64,000 nucleotides of DNA, from assembly GCF_014195655.1 (NCBI RefSeq), contig NZ_JACICD010000011.1, forward strand, positions 1 to 64,000, written 5' to 3'. Origin of the DNA: Ancylobacter tetraedralis. GTDB taxonomy: Bacteria > Pseudomonadota > Alphaproteobacteria > Rhizobiales > Xanthobacteraceae. The notes under the pieces are model-generated. The model was not told the origin of the DNA. It saw only the letters and a list, made by a program, of their open reading frames with translations, and searched no databases. Of this stretch, positions 1 through 9,028 are shown one piece after another; position 1 is the stretch's first letter, and each line of letters starts with the position of its first letter. Position numbers and translations under genes: made by a program.

Positions 1-303
1 CCAATCCCGCCGTTGCGGTGGCGCCGCGTCGATGGGCGCTTTATAGGGGCACCCCTCCCAACCTGTCAACGGCCTTCTTGCAGAAAAATGACAGGGCGAA
101 ATATGGCGTGTGGACTATCTCGCGGGAAAGCGTGGGTCCATATGGCTTTGCGCACGGTTCTCCGGCTGTTTCAGGAGCGCCATGGATACGTCATCTGATG
201 CGGTACGTGCCGCTTCCCTCCGGCACCGGCGGGATTCGGTGGGCTCCCGCCGGTGCCGGTTTCGGGCGACAATGCGCGCCCGGTCACTCACCAAGGCGCC
301 GTG
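1..303. other. Intergenic region with no convincing gene
   Basis: Apart from the minus-strand promoter at 40-69, I see no coding region with a plausible start, ribosome binding site or recognisable product. Open frames here are short and have unnatural composition. The right half presumably holds the promoter of the membrane-protein gene starting at 304. Confidence 0.5.
40..69 (-). promoter_or_regulatory. Strong sigma70-type promoter reading off the left edge
   Basis: On the minus strand there is a perfect -35 hexamer TTGACA (69-64), an 18-base spacer and a -10 of TATAAA (45-40), followed by GCGCCC. An A/T-rich stretch lies upstream at about 85-110. Such a near-consensus promoter is unusual in this GC-rich genome. 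This style of promoter, TATAAAGCGCC included, is typical of rRNA operons in Rhizobiales. The transcribed gene would lie left of the window, so its identity is inference. Confidence 0.6.
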
Positions 304-1011
304 ATGCCGCAATCTCCTTCTGCCGACCCGTCTCCCGGAGACCATCCGGCCCGCCCAACCGCCGGCGAGGTGACCCGTGCGGCGCTGAAAACGCCCAAGG
401 CGGCGGCGATTGCAGGGATCGTCTTCTCGCTGCTGCTGCTCGCCATTTTCGGCCTGCTGCGCAGCGCGGTGCCCGCCGACCCGCTGGAGCGCGGCATCTG
501 GCTCATCACCGATCGCGGTCAGGTGGGGCTCGCGCTCAACCTGGTGCCCTTCGCCGGCATCGCGTTCCTCTGGTTCATCGGCGTGCTGCGGGATCGACTG
601 GGCGCGCAGGAAGACCGTTTCTTCGCCACCGTCTTCTTCGGCAGCGCGCTTCTGCTGCTCGCGACGATCTTCGTTACGGCGGCCATGATCGGCGCGCTCC
701 TGCTGGCCAGCAGCGTCACGCCGGCGGACGTGCTGGTCAACTCGCCGACCTTCACCTTCGCCCGCGCCACCATCTACATCCTGGTGAGCGTCTACGCGCA
801 TAAGCTGGCGGGCGTGTTCCTGTTCACCACGTCCACCGTGGTCATCGTCACGCGGATCGCCCCGCGCTGGATCGCGCTGCTGGGCTATGCCCTGGCCGTC
901 ATCGTCCTGTTCGGCAGCTATTTCATCAGCTGGAGCTTCATGGTGCTGCCCATCTGGGTGCTGCTGATGAGCATCCATATCGTAATGGAGACGTTCCGCC
1001 GCCCGGTATGA
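304..1011 (+). CDS. Hypothetical integral membrane protein
   Basis: This is a 235-residue protein of unrecognised family. It has a Pro/Ser-rich N-terminus (MPQSPSADPSP) and about five hydrophobic segments (roughly residues 32-52, 72-95, 110-140, 155-185 and 190-225). It must sit in the inner membrane. I chose ATG 304 because the upstream extension to 253 is hydrophilic and lacks a ribosome site. There are no motifs for transport or catalysis. The next gene (DoxX) is 257 bases away, so co-transcription is uncertain. The reading frame is convincing; the function is unknown. Confidence 0.7.
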   Translation: MPQSPSADPSPGDHPARPTAGEVTRAALKTPKAAAIAGIVFSLLLLAIFGLLRSAVPADPLERGIWLITDRGQVGLALNLVPFAGIAFLWFIGVLRDRLGAQEDRFFATVFFGSALLLLATIFVTAAMIGALLLASSVTPADVLVNSPTFTFARATIYILVSVYAHKLAGVFLFTTSTVVIVTRIAPRWIALLGYALAVIVLFGSYFISWSFMVLPIWVLLMSIHIVMETFRRPV

Positions 1012-1268
1012 GCGGCGCGGGCGATTCCGGCGCGGCCGCGGGGCTCATGCTGGGCGGCCGTCTTCGTCCTCCGGGGGCCAAGCGTTGCGAGAGAGGGACA
1101 CGGAAGGGGCGCGAGGAGGGCACAAGCCGCAAAGGCCGCAAGGCGCCGCTCACCCCGGTTTTTGTTCATTCCAAATCGGAAATATTTTCTCGATATCCGG
1201 GGCAATTATCATCCAGTCCGATCCGCGCGACGATGGGCCATCCCGTCCCCAACAGCGGAAGTCCCGTC

Positions 1269-1688
1269 ATGATCGATACCCGCACCGCGCCTTACGCCGC
1301 CCTCATCCTGCGACTTGCTCTCGGAATCCTGTTTCTCGCCCATGCCGGGCTGAAGATCTTCGTGTTCACGCCGGCCGGCACCGCCGGCTTTTTCGGGTCG
1401 ATCGGCCTGCCGGGCTGGCTGGCCTATGTCACCATCGCATGGGAGCTGGTCGGCGCGCTGGCGCTGATCCTCGGCCTGTGGCCGCGCATCGCCGCGCTGG
1501 CGCTGATCCCCATCCTCGTCGGCGCCATCGTCACGGTGCACGGCCCCGCCGGCTTCTTCTTCACCAATCCCAATGGCGGCTGGGAATATCTCGCGCTGTG
1601 GATCGTCGGCCTGCTCGCCGTCGCGCTTATCGGTGACGGCGCGCTCGCGCTGAAGCCCACCTCGGCCGGCGCTGCCCGTCGCGGATAG
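1269..1688 (+). CDS. DoxX family membrane protein
   Basis: A 139-residue protein with four hydrophobic segments and the typical DoxX opening: an N-terminal helix with the RLALGILFLAHAGLKI pattern, then GFFGSIGLPGWLAYV and ALALILGLWPRIAALALI. DoxX proteins are small inner-membrane proteins often found with thiol or quinone stress genes; their biochemical role is unsettled. ATG 1269 places Met directly before the conserved first helix, whereas the frame upstream (from 1008) is basic and low-complexity. A ring-cleavage dioxygenase and a glutathionyl-hydroquinone reductase follow on the same strand, suggesting a shared role in aromatic or quinone detoxification. Confidence 0.85.
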   Translation: MIDTRTAPYAALILRLALGILFLAHAGLKIFVFTPAGTAGFFGSIGLPGWLAYVTIAWELVGALALILGLWPRIAALALIPILVGAIVTVHGPAGFFFTNPNGGWEYLALWIVGLLAVALIGDGALALKPTSAGAARRG

Positions 1689-1745
1689 CGACCGGCAAGG
1701 AGACATCGCCTGCCCCGTTGAACATCGTGTGAGGAGGAGGTTTCC

Positions 1746-2663
1746 ATGACCGCACCCACCCCTGCGTCCGTCACCGCATCCCCGACTGGCGACGCGCGGC
1801 AGGCTCCCCCTTCCGCCGGCCGCCCCATCGCCCATCCCCCCCTGGCGATGGGGCGCGTCGCGCTCACCGTGAACGACCTCGACCGGGTCGCCGATTTCTA
1901 CGTCCGTGCCGTGGGCCTCGCGCCCCTGCGCCGCGATGGCGAGAGCGCGCAGCTCGGCGCCGGCGACGAAGTGCTGCTTGAGCTGCGCCAGGACCGCGCG
2001 GCGCGCCGCCGCTCCCCGCGCGAGGCCGGGCTGTTCCATACCGCCTTCCTGCTGCCCGAGCGTACCGATCTCGGCCGCTGGCTGAAACATGCCGCCAGCG
2101 CGCGGGTGCCGCTGGTCGGCGCCTCCGATCACGAGGTCAGCGAGGCGCTCTATCTCACCGACCCGGAAGGCAACGGTATCGAGATCTATGCCGACCGTCC
2201 GCGCGCGGCCTGGAAATGGCGCGACGGGCAGGTGCACATGTCGACCGAGGCACTGGACCTGCAGGGCCTCGTCGCCAGCGCGCAAAGATCCAGCTGGGCC
2301 GGCTTTCCCGTGGGGTCGCGGATCGGTCATGTCCACCTGCAGGTGGGCGCGATCGGGCCGGCCGAGGAGTTCTATGCCGGCCGGCTCGGTTTCGACGTCA
2401 CCTCCCGCTATCCCGGCGGCACATTCTTCGCCACCGACGGCTATCATCATCACCTCGCGGCCAATATCTGGAACAGCCGCGGCGCCGGACCGCGCCTTTA
2501 TCCCTCGACCGGCCTCGCGGAAATCGAGATCCGGCTTGATCCGGCGCGCCTCGCCGCCGGGCGCGCGCATGATAAGGTCGCCGCCATGTCGGACGCGACC
2601 TCCGCCGAGCTGCGCGATCCCTGGGGAACAGCGGTCGCGCTCCGGGCCTTGTCCGCCGGCTGA
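1746..2663 (+). CDS. Two-domain VOC extradiol dioxygenase (CatE-like)
   Basis: A 305-residue protein with two vicinal-oxygen-chelate modules. Module 1 (about 35-165) starts GRVALTVNDLDRVADFYV and lacks the metal histidine. Module 2 (about 185-295) starts with GHVHLQV, has His in YHHHLAANIW and Glu in LAEIEIRL, which completes a 2-His-1-Glu iron site. This fits type I extradiol dioxygenases such as Bacillus CatE/MhqE/MhqO, which open catechol or hydroquinone rings. A strong ribosome site (GGAGGAGG) precedes ATG 1746. It lies between doxX and a glutathionyl-hydroquinone reductase. The substrate is inferred from context; some members are annotated only as glyoxalase-fold proteins. Confidence 0.82.
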   Translation: MTAPTPASVTASPTGDARQAPPSAGRPIAHPPLAMGRVALTVNDLDRVADFYVRAVGLAPLRRDGESAQLGAGDEVLLELRQDRAARRRSPREAGLFHTAFLLPERTDLGRWLKHAASARVPLVGASDHEVSEALYLTDPEGNGIEIYADRPRAAWKWRDGQVHMSTEALDLQGLVASAQRSSWAGFPVGSRIGHVHLQVGAIGPAEEFYAGRLGFDVTSRYPGGTFFATDGYHHHLAANIWNSRGAGPRLYPSTGLAEIEIRLDPARLAAGRAHDKVAAMSDATSAELRDPWGTAVALRALSAG

Positions 2664-2716
2664 TCGAGATTTGTGGATCGATTGCGCGGATCAAGGCGCG
2701 CTGCTGAGGAACCACC

Positions 2717-3676
2717 ATGCTGGTCGATGGAAAATGGGTCGAGAACTGGCAACCGGTGCAGGCCACCGATGCCAATGGCGGCTTCGTGCGGCAGGTCTCC
2801 AGCTTTCGCAGCTGGGTGACGCCGGACGGCGCGCCGGGCCCCACCGGCGAGGGCGGCTTTGCCGCCGAGGCCGGCCGCTATCACCTCTATGTCGCGCTGA
2901 TCTGCCCCTGGGCCTCGCGCGCCCTCATCGCCCGCAAACTCAAGGGGCTGGAGGCGGCGGTGTCCATCTCCGTCGTCAACCCGGTACTGACCGAGCAGGG
3001 CTGGCGATTCGGCCACCATCCCGGCGCCAATGAGGACACGCTCAACGGCGCGACCTATCTGCACGAGATCTACACCCGCGCCGACCCGCACTTTACCGGC
3101 CGCGCTACCGTGCCGGTGCTGTGGGACAAGCACCGCGGAACCATCGTCAACAACGAATCCGCCGACATCCTCCGCATCTTCAACACGGGCTTCGGGCGGC
3201 TGGCCCGCCACGCCATCGATCTCTATCCCAAGGGTTTGCGCGCGGAGATCGACGCGCTCAACGCGGCCATCTACCCGCGGCTCAACAATGGCGTCTACCG
3301 CGCCGGCTTCGCCACCACGCAGGGCGCCTATGAGGAGGCTTTCGGCGAGGTGTTCGGCATGCTGGATGAACTGGAGGACCGGCTCGCGAACGCGGGCCCA
3401 TTCCTCACCGGCGAGGCCCTCACCGAGGCCGATATCCGCCTGTTCGTGACGCTGGTGCGGTTCGACGCGGCCTATCACGGCATCTTCAAGTGCAACCGGC
3501 ACCGGCTCGCCGACTACGCGCATCTCTCCACCTATCTCGTGCGGATACTGGCCATTCCCGGCCTGCGCGAAACGGTCAATATCGACCATATCAAGCAGGG
3601 CTATTATTCGATCCGCGCCCTCAATCCGAACGGCGTCGTCCCGCTCGGGCCGCAACTGGCCTGGCTCGACGATTGA
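2717..3676 (+). CDS. Glutathionyl-hydroquinone reductase (Xi-class GST, YqjG/ECM4 family)
   Basis: A 319-residue protein, close to the normal family length. The N-terminal thioredoxin fold carries the Xi-class active site ICPWAS with the catalytic Cys at position 63. The C-terminal helical GST domain contains FVTLVRFDAAYHGIFKCN and NIDHIKQGYYSI, both typical of this class. These cytoplasmic enzymes reduce glutathionyl-hydroquinones back to hydroquinones, a step in quinone recycling. It starts 53 bases after the dioxygenase gene, with AGGAACC before ATG 2717, and is probably co-transcribed with it. Identification is strong; the physiological quinone is not known. Confidence 0.9.
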   Translation: MLVDGKWVENWQPVQATDANGGFVRQVSSFRSWVTPDGAPGPTGEGGFAAEAGRYHLYVALICPWASRALIARKLKGLEAAVSISVVNPVLTEQGWRFGHHPGANEDTLNGATYLHEIYTRADPHFTGRATVPVLWDKHRGTIVNNESADILRIFNTGFGRLARHAIDLYPKGLRAEIDALNAAIYPRLNNGVYRAGFATTQGAYEEAFGEVFGMLDELEDRLANAGPFLTGEALTEADIRLFVTLVRFDAAYHGIFKCNRHRLADYAHLSTYLVRILAIPGLRETVNIDHIKQGYYSIRALNPNGVVPLGPQLAWLDD

Positions 3677-3775
3677 CCCCGCCGGCCACGGGCCGCGAAG
3701 ATGGTGGTGGCGCGCGTGCGCCATCCACCCGTGCGCCCGCAAACGCTTCGCGGAAAACCTTCGAGGAAACGCCTC

Positions 3776-4684
3776 ATGGAACGCCTCGATTGCGACCGCA
3801 TGCTGGTGGCGGTGCTCGACACCGGCAGCTTCGTGGAGGCGGCGAGGCGGCTGGGGGTGAGCCCCGGCCAGGCGTCCAAGTTGGTATCCCGGCTGGAAGC
3901 CGATCTCGGCGTGCAGCTGATCAAGCGCACCACCCGCGCCCTCTCGCCGACCGAGGTCGGGCGGGCCTATTGCGAGCGGATTCGGCTGCTGCTGGAGGAA
4001 TTCGACACGCTCGACGCCTCGGTGCGCAACGCCTCGGGCGCGCCGGCCGGCCGGCTGCGTCTGACCGCGCCGATGTCCTTCGGCACGATCCAGCTGGTGC
4101 CGCTGCTGCTCGCCTTCGCCGACGCCTTTCCCGACATTCAGGTCGAGGTGAATTTCTCCGACCGCGTGGTGAACCTGGTCGACGAGGGCTTCGACATGGC
4201 GGTGCGGGTGGGCAAGCCCTCCGACAGCAGCCTGATCTCCCGCAAGCTGTGCGACGCCAAGGTGGTGGTCGTCGCCGCGCCGTCCTATCTGGCCCGGCGC
4301 GGCACGCCGATGCGGCCCGAGGATCTCGCCGCGCATGAGTGCATCATCGACGAGAATTTCCGCGACCCGTCCAACTGGCGCTTCACCGAGCCGCCGTCGG
4401 GAAACCCCATCACGGTGCCGGTGGCGGGGCGGCTGCGCTTTTCCAATGGCGAGGCCTGCCTCGCCGCGGCCGAGGCGGGGTTCGGCATCGCCCGCGTGCC
4501 GAACTTCATCGCCGGCCGCAGCCTGCGCGAAGGCCGAGTCGAGCCGCTGCTCGGCGCGTGGGACGATGCCACGCTCGCCATCTATGCGCTCTATCCCCCC
4601 GCCAGGCATCTGGCGCTGAAGGTGCGGGCGCTGGTGGACTTCCTGGCGGCCAATTTCCGTTCCGGCACCGACTGGGGCGGGTGA
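3776..4684 (+). CDS. LysR family transcriptional regulator
   Basis: A 302-residue LysR-type regulator. The N-terminal winged helix-turn-helix (residues 1-62) includes [34 protein letters not shown] and the wing [15 protein letters not shown]. The effector domain (about 88-295) has the standard [12 protein letters not shown] opening. ATG 3776 follows GAGGAAACGCCTC and begins the conserved HTH; the upstream in-frame extension is not LysR-like. It lies about 100 bases behind the hydroquinone reductase on the same strand and is likely the regulator of that quinone set, sensing an aromatic or quinone ligand. The assignment to these targets is inference. Confidence 0.9.
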   Translation: MERLDCDRMLVAVLDTGSFVEAARRLGVSPGQASKLVSRLEADLGVQLIKRTTRALSPTEVGRAYCERIRLLLEEFDTLDASVRNASGAPAGRLRLTAPMSFGTIQLVPLLLAFADAFPDIQVEVNFSDRVVNLVDEGFDMAVRVGKPSDSSLISRKLCDAKVVVVAAPSYLARRGTPMRPEDLAAHECIIDENFRDPSNWRFTEPPSGNPITVPVAGRLRFSNGEACLAAAEAGFGIARVPNFIAGRSLREGRVEPLLGAWDDATLAIYALYPPARHLALKVRALVDFLAANFRSGTDWGG

Positions 4685-4845
4685 CGCCGCCGAGCAGGAA
4701 GCCGGCTAGTAAGCCGCCTGGGAAGGTGCTTCGCACCACGCCGGCCGGGGCCGCGATGGCGCTGGCGGCGCGGCCGGCGCGTGCTATCGGTTCGTATCCG
4801 GGGCCGGCATCGCGCCGGACGGGGAACGGCTCGCGGGAGGCGCGC

Positions 4846-6699
4846 ATGACCGCAGGATCGATCGCAAGAGGGGGCGTCACCGCCCGGTGCGTCACCGCGC
4901 TGCTGGCCCTACCCCTGCTCGCCCTGCTCGCCGCCCCACCGGCGGCACGGGCCAATGACGACGTGCTCGCGCGCAGCGCCGATCCGTCGGGGCAGGTGAT
5001 CCAGACGCTCGACTACGCCAATACCCGCTATTCCCGCCTCGACCAGATCAATGCCGGCAATGTCGCCCGGCTCAAGGTGGCGTGGACCTTCTCCACCGGC
5101 GTCCTGCGCGGCCATGAGGGCAGCCCGCTGGTGGTGGACGGGGTGATGTATGTCCACACCCCCTTCCCCAACATCGTCTATGCGCTCGACCTCGACCATG
5201 ACGGCCGCATCCTGTGGAAATACGCGCCCAGCCAGGAGCGCGACGTCGCCGCCATCATGTGCTGCGATCTCGTCAATCGCGGCCTCGCCTATGCGCAGGG
5301 CATGGTCTTCCTCGCCCAGGCCGACACCACGGTCGTCGCGCTCGACGCGAAGACCGGCGCGGTGCGCTGGAGCGTGAAGAACGGCGATCCCCGGCGCGGC
5401 GAATCCAACACCGCCACCGTGCTGCCGGTGAAGGACAAGCTCATCGTCGGCATTGCCGGGGCCGAGTTCGGCGTGCGCGGGCATATCAGCGCCTATAATC
5501 TCACGGACGGCGCGCTGGCCTGGCGCGCTTATTCCACCGGCCCGGACGCCGACATGCGCGTCGATCCGGAGAAAACCACGCAGCTCGGCCGGCCGGTCGG
5601 GCCGGATTCCTCGCTGAAGAGCTGGGAAGGCGAGCAGTGGAAGGTCGGCGGCGGCGCGCCCTGGGGCTGGTTCGCCTACGACCCCAAGCTCAACCTCATC
5701 TATTACGGCACCGCCAACCCCGGCACCTGGAATCCCTCGCAGCGCCCGGGCGACAACCGCTGGACCAACGCCATCTTCGCCCGCGATGTCGATACCGGCG
5801 TGGCGCGCTGGGTCTACCAGCTGACGCCGCACGACCAGTGGGATTATGACGGCGTCAACGAAATGATCCTCACCGATCAGGCGTTCGAGCGCCGCGCGCG
5901 AGCGCTGCTCACCCATTTCGACCGCAACGGCTTCGCCTATACGCTGGACCGCGCGACCGGCGAGCTCCTCGTCGCCGCCGCATTCGATCCGAAGACGAAC
6001 TGGGCCAGCGGCATCGACCTCGACAAGGCGAGCCCCACCTATGGCCGCCCCCTGCTCGATCCGAAACACGGCACCGAGGCGGAGGGCGAGGATGTCACCT
6101 ATTCCGGCATCTGCCCCGCCGCCATCGGCGCCAAGAACCAGCAGCCGGCAGCCTTCTCGCCCGTCACCGGCCTGTTCTACGTGCCGGCCAGCGCGCTGTG
6201 CATGGATTACGAGCCGTTCCACGTCGATTACGCCGCCGGCCAGCCCTATGTCGGGGCGACGCTCGCCATGTATCCCGCCCCGGGCGGGGATGGACGCACC
6301 GGCTCCTTCGTCGCGTGGGACAATGTGCGCGGTCGCGCCGTGTGGTCGCTGCCGGAGCGGTTCTCGGTCTGGTCCGGCGCGCTCGCCACGGCCGGCGGCG
6401 TGGTGTTCTACGGCACGCTGGAAGGCTACCTGAAAGCGGTGGATGCCACCACCGGCAAGGAACTCTACCGGTTCAAGACGCCGTCCGGCATTGTCGGCAA
6501 CGTGATGACCTACACCCATGGCGGCCGGCAATATGTCGCCGTGCTGTCGGGCATTGGCGGCTGGGCCGGCATCGGCCTCGCGGCCGGCCTCACCGACCCC
6601 AATGCCGGCTCCGGGGCGAAGGACGCCTATGCCGCGCTGAGCCAATACACCGCGCTGGGCGGCCAGCTCACCGTGTTCACGCTGTCCGAGGGGCCCTGA
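4846..6699 (+). CDS. xoxF: XoxF-type lanthanide-dependent PQQ methanol dehydrogenase
   Basis: A 617-residue PQQ beta-propeller dehydrogenase. A signal peptide ends near AARAND (about residue 36), so the enzyme is periplasmic. Family marks are the adjacent disulfide pair Cys139-Cys140 ([12 protein letters not shown]), [15 protein letters not shown], the active site [14 protein letters not shown] and [12 protein letters not shown]. The active site reads Asp333-Tyr334-Asp335; the second Asp is the extra lanthanide ligand that separates XoxF from calcium-type MxaF, which has Ala there. It oxidises methanol and other primary alcohols, passing electrons to a cytochrome c. ATG 4846 is required by the signal peptide. 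No xoxG, xoxJ or pqq gene is adjacent. Confidence 0.92.
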   Translation: MTAGSIARGGVTARCVTALLALPLLALLAAPPAARANDDVLARSADPSGQVIQTLDYANTRYSRLDQINAGNVARLKVAWTFSTGVLRGHEGSPLVVDGVMYVHTPFPNIVYALDLDHDGRILWKYAPSQERDVAAIMCCDLVNRGLAYAQGMVFLAQADTTVVALDAKTGAVRWSVKNGDPRRGESNTATVLPVKDKLIVGIAGAEFGVRGHISAYNLTDGALAWRAYSTGPDADMRVDPEKTTQLGRPVGPDSSLKSWEGEQWKVGGGAPWGWFAYDPKLNLIYYGTANPGTWNPSQRPGDNRWTNAIFARDVDTGVARWVYQLTPHDQWDYDGVNEMILTDQAFERRARALLTHFDRNGFAYTLDRATGELLVAAAFDPKTNWASGIDLDKASPTYGRPLLDPKHGTEAEGEDVTYSGICPAAIGAKNQQPAAFSPVTGLFYVPASALCMDYEPFHVDYAAGQPYVGATLAMYPAPGGDGRTGSFVAWDNVRGRAVWSLPERFSVWSGALATAGGVVFYGTLEGYLKAVDATTGKELYRFKTPSGIVGNVMTYTHGGRQYVAVLSGIGGWAGIGLAAGLTDPNAGSGAKDAYAALSQYTALGGQLTVFTLSEGP

Positions 6700-6715
6700 G
6701 GGCGGCGACGCCCTC
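6698..6715. terminator. Hairpin between converging xoxF and ABC operon
   Basis: GAGGGCG and CGCCCTC form a perfect 7-bp stem around a GCGA (GNRA-type) tetraloop, starting within the xoxF stop codon. The facing ABC ATPase gene ends at 6719. There is no clear U-tract, so this may be a shared, bidirectional but imperfect terminator. Confidence 0.5.
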
Positions 6716-6718
6716 CCC

Positions 6719-7807
6719 TCACACCGAGACGCGTAGCCCGCTCGCGGCGAACAGGTGGCAGGCCGCCACGTCGATCCCCAGCTCCAGTGCCTGCCCGGCA
6801 TGGATCGGCGTGCCGGCATGGCGCAGCACCAGCCGGCCGGCCGGATGATCGCCCGCATGCAGGTGCCAGGCCCCGCCGACATATTCGCTGAAGCTGATGC
6901 GGGCCTGAAGGCGGTGGGCGCGCGGCTCCAGGCTCAGATGTTCCGGCCGGATGCCGAGCTCCACCGCGTCATCGATCCTGAGCCCGTGCCGCTCGGCGAC
7001 CGCGATCCGCAGCGGCTCGCCCGCGAGGCCCGGCAGGTCGATCGTCACCCGGCCCGGCTCGACCCGTGTCACCCGGGCGGCGAGGAAGTTCATGCGCGGC
7101 GAGCCGATGAAGCTCGCCACGAAGCGGTTGGCCGGCTGCTCATAAAGCGTCGTCGGCGATCCCGCTTGCTCGATGCGCCCGTCGCGCAGCACGACGATGC
7201 GGTCGGCCATGGTCATGGCCTCGATCTGGTCGTGGGTGACGTAGATCATGGTCGTGGTGAGCCGCCGGTGCAGTTCCATCAGCTCGGCGCGCATCTCGAC
7301 ACGCAACTCCGCGTCGAGATTGGACAGCGGCTCGTCGAACAGGAACAGCGAGGGCTCGCGCACGATCGCCCGCCCGATGGCGACGCGCTGGCGCTGGCCG
7401 CCGGAGAGTTCCTTCGGTCGGCGCTCCAGCAGGCGGGTGATCTGCAGCGTCTCGGCGGCGCGGGCAACCCGGACCGCGCGCTCGGCCTTGGGTACGCCGG
7501 CCATGCGCAGCGCGAAGCCCATATTCTCGGCCACGCTCATATGCGGGTAGAGCGCATAGGACTGGAACACCATGGCGAGCCGGCGCCCGGCCGGCGGCAC
7601 CCCGCGCACATCCCGCTCATCGAAGCGGATGCGGCCCTCGGTCGGCACTTCCAGCCCGCAGATCAGCCGCAGCAAGGTGGACTTGCCGCAGCCCGAGGGG
7701 CCGACGAACACGGCGAACTCGCCGTCCTCCACGGTGAGATCGATCCCGCGGATCGCCTCGAAGGCGCCGAAGCGCTTGGTGATGCCGCTCAGTTCGACGC
7801 GCGACAT
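6719..7807 (-). CDS. Sugar ABC transporter ATP-binding protein (UgpC/MsmK type)
   Basis: A 362-residue ATPase of the carbohydrate-uptake class. Walker A is GPSGCGKSTLL (about 37-47), the signature is LSGGQRQRVAIGRA and Walker B is LFLFDEPLSNLD; the C-terminal TOBE/OB part (about 240-362) is present, as in UgpC and MalK. Start ATG 7807 gives MSRVELSGITKRFG; the frame upstream is not family-like. It is the last gene of a minus-strand operon with two Asp-box proteins, an aldehyde dehydrogenase, two permeases and a binding protein, and would energise import through those permeases. The substrate cannot be read from the sequence. Confidence 0.93.
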   Translation of the reverse strand: MSRVELSGITKRFGAFEAIRGIDLTVEDGEFAVFVGPSGCGKSTLLRLICGLEVPTEGRIRFDERDVRGVPPAGRRLAMVFQSYALYPHMSVAENMGFALRMAGVPKAERAVRVARAAETLQITRLLERRPKELSGGQRQRVAIGRAIVREPSLFLFDEPLSNLDAELRVEMRAELMELHRRLTTTMIYVTHDQIEAMTMADRIVVLRDGRIEQAGSPTTLYEQPANRFVASFIGSPRMNFLAARVTRVEPGRVTIDLPGLAGEPLRIAVAERHGLRIDDAVELGIRPEHLSLEPRAHRLQARISFSEYVGGAWHLHAGDHPAGRLVLRHAGTPIHAGQALELGIDVAACHLFAASGLRVSV

Positions 7808-7859
7808 GGCAGGACTCCAGCTGGGCAGGCGGCGACGGGCCGGGCAAAGGGATGCGCCC

Positions 7860-9020
7860 TCATGGCAGGCGCACCGTGACGGAATGGATGCCGGTAAGCC
7901 CGGCCGCATCCTGCGCGTAATAGACAACCACGAGGTCGCCATTGGCCCGCAGGCCGAGGGTTGGATAACCGAGATCCTTGGTGGCGAGGTCGTCGACCAG
8001 CGCCACCGGCTCGCTCCAGCTTTCCCCCTCATCCTGCGACAGATGCAAGACGATGCCGAAGGGCGGCGCGCGGCGTCCGGCCACGGCGGCGAGACGCCCA
8101 TCCGCGAGACGGATCATCTGGGCGGGATAAGCGCCGATGCCGGTGGGGCGCGGCGCGCTCCAGTGGTGGCCGTCATCGTCGGAATGCACCGCGTGCAGTT
8201 GCCGCGTGGCATTGTCGCGCAGCAGCAGGAGGATGCGGCCGGAGGGCAGCAGCAGCGGCGCCGGCTCCTCGAATTCATGCCCCTCGCCCTCCGCCACCAG
8301 CACGGGCGGCGACCAATTTTCGCCGCCGTCGCGCGAACGCACGACGAAGATCCGCCGGTAATGCGGCACGTCGGAGAGCGGCAGGAGGATGTCGCCCCCC
8401 ATGGTCTCCACCGCCCCGCGCATGCCGTAGCCGCCGCTGAACGGCGCGGTGGCGATGGCGCGGGTGGCGTGGAAGCTGCGCCCGTGATCGTCCGACAGGT
8501 GCACCACGGTGCGCCCGCCGCCGCGCGCCCAGGGAAAGGCGCGCTCCGCCTCCCCGGCCAGCGCGGCAGGGGTGAAGGCATCGAGCTCCGGCGAGGCCGC
8601 GAGATCGGCGAACAGCGCGCCGGGCATCACGGCATCCGCCCGGCCGAGCGCGCGGGCGCGCTCCAGCGGCAGCCATTCGAACCGCCACTGGTTGAGCAGC
8701 ACCCGCCCGGAGCGCAGCACGGTCAGCCCCGCGCACTCGACCCCGCTCCAGTCGTAATCGGGCACGACGGAGGGCGGGCTCCAGCTCGCCCCCTCGTCGC
8801 TCGAGCGCATCATCACGTTGCGGTAGTCCGGATCCTGCGGCGGATGCAGGATCAGCTTGCGGCGCGGCACCCGGTTGAACACCAGGAGCCAGCTGCCATC
8901 CGCCGCCACCGCGAGGTGCGGGTGGGCGCAATAGGCGTCCACCTCGCGATGCAGGGTGCCGCGCGGGACGATTTCCGCCCGCAGCGGGGACGGCCATCGT
9001 CCCGTTCGCACGCTCGACAT
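7860..9020 (-). CDS. Sialidase-fold (BNR/Asp-box) protein 1
   Basis: A 386-residue six-bladed propeller candidate with five Asp-box repeats S-x-D-x-G-x-x-W: SSDEGASW, SDDHGRSF, SRDGGENW, SDDDGHHW and SQDEGESW. There is no signal peptide, so it is probably cytoplasmic. I do not see the FRIP/RIP motif of classical GH33 sialidases, so the substrate may not be a sialic acid. ATG 9020 (MSSVRTGRW) sits eight bases behind a related gene (9029-10252) with the same repeats, suggesting a duplicated pair. Being in an importer operon suggests it processes a glycoside after uptake. The enzymatic activity is inference. Confidence 0.8.
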   Translation of the reverse strand: MSSVRTGRWPSPLRAEIVPRGTLHREVDAYCAHPHLAVAADGSWLLVFNRVPRRKLILHPPQDPDYRNVMMRSSDEGASWSPPSVVPDYDWSGVECAGLTVLRSGRVLLNQWRFEWLPLERARALGRADAVMPGALFADLAASPELDAFTPAALAGEAERAFPWARGGGRTVVHLSDDHGRSFHATRAIATAPFSGGYGMRGAVETMGGDILLPLSDVPHYRRIFVVRSRDGGENWSPPVLVAEGEGHEFEEPAPLLLPSGRILLLLRDNATRQLHAVHSDDDGHHWSAPRPTGIGAYPAQMIRLADGRLAAVAGRRAPPFGIVLHLSQDEGESWSEPVALVDDLATKDLGYPTLGLRANGDLVVVYYAQDAAGLTGIHSVTVRLP

Positions 9021-9028
9021 GCCCGGCC

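Noticed and set aside
2498..4609. A 703-codon minus-strand frame across the glutathionyl-hydroquinone reductase and LysR genes
   Set aside because: It is a shadow of two well-supported plus-strand genes, with skewed Arg/Gly/His composition and no domain.
4339..4845. N-terminal extension of xoxF to 4339
   Set aside because: The extension overlaps the LysR gene and is Arg/Pro-rich. A standard signal peptide begins at 4846.
4909..6882. A 657-codon minus-strand frame across xoxF
   Set aside because: It is antisense to xoxF, whose catalytic motifs are complete, and has no recognisable product.
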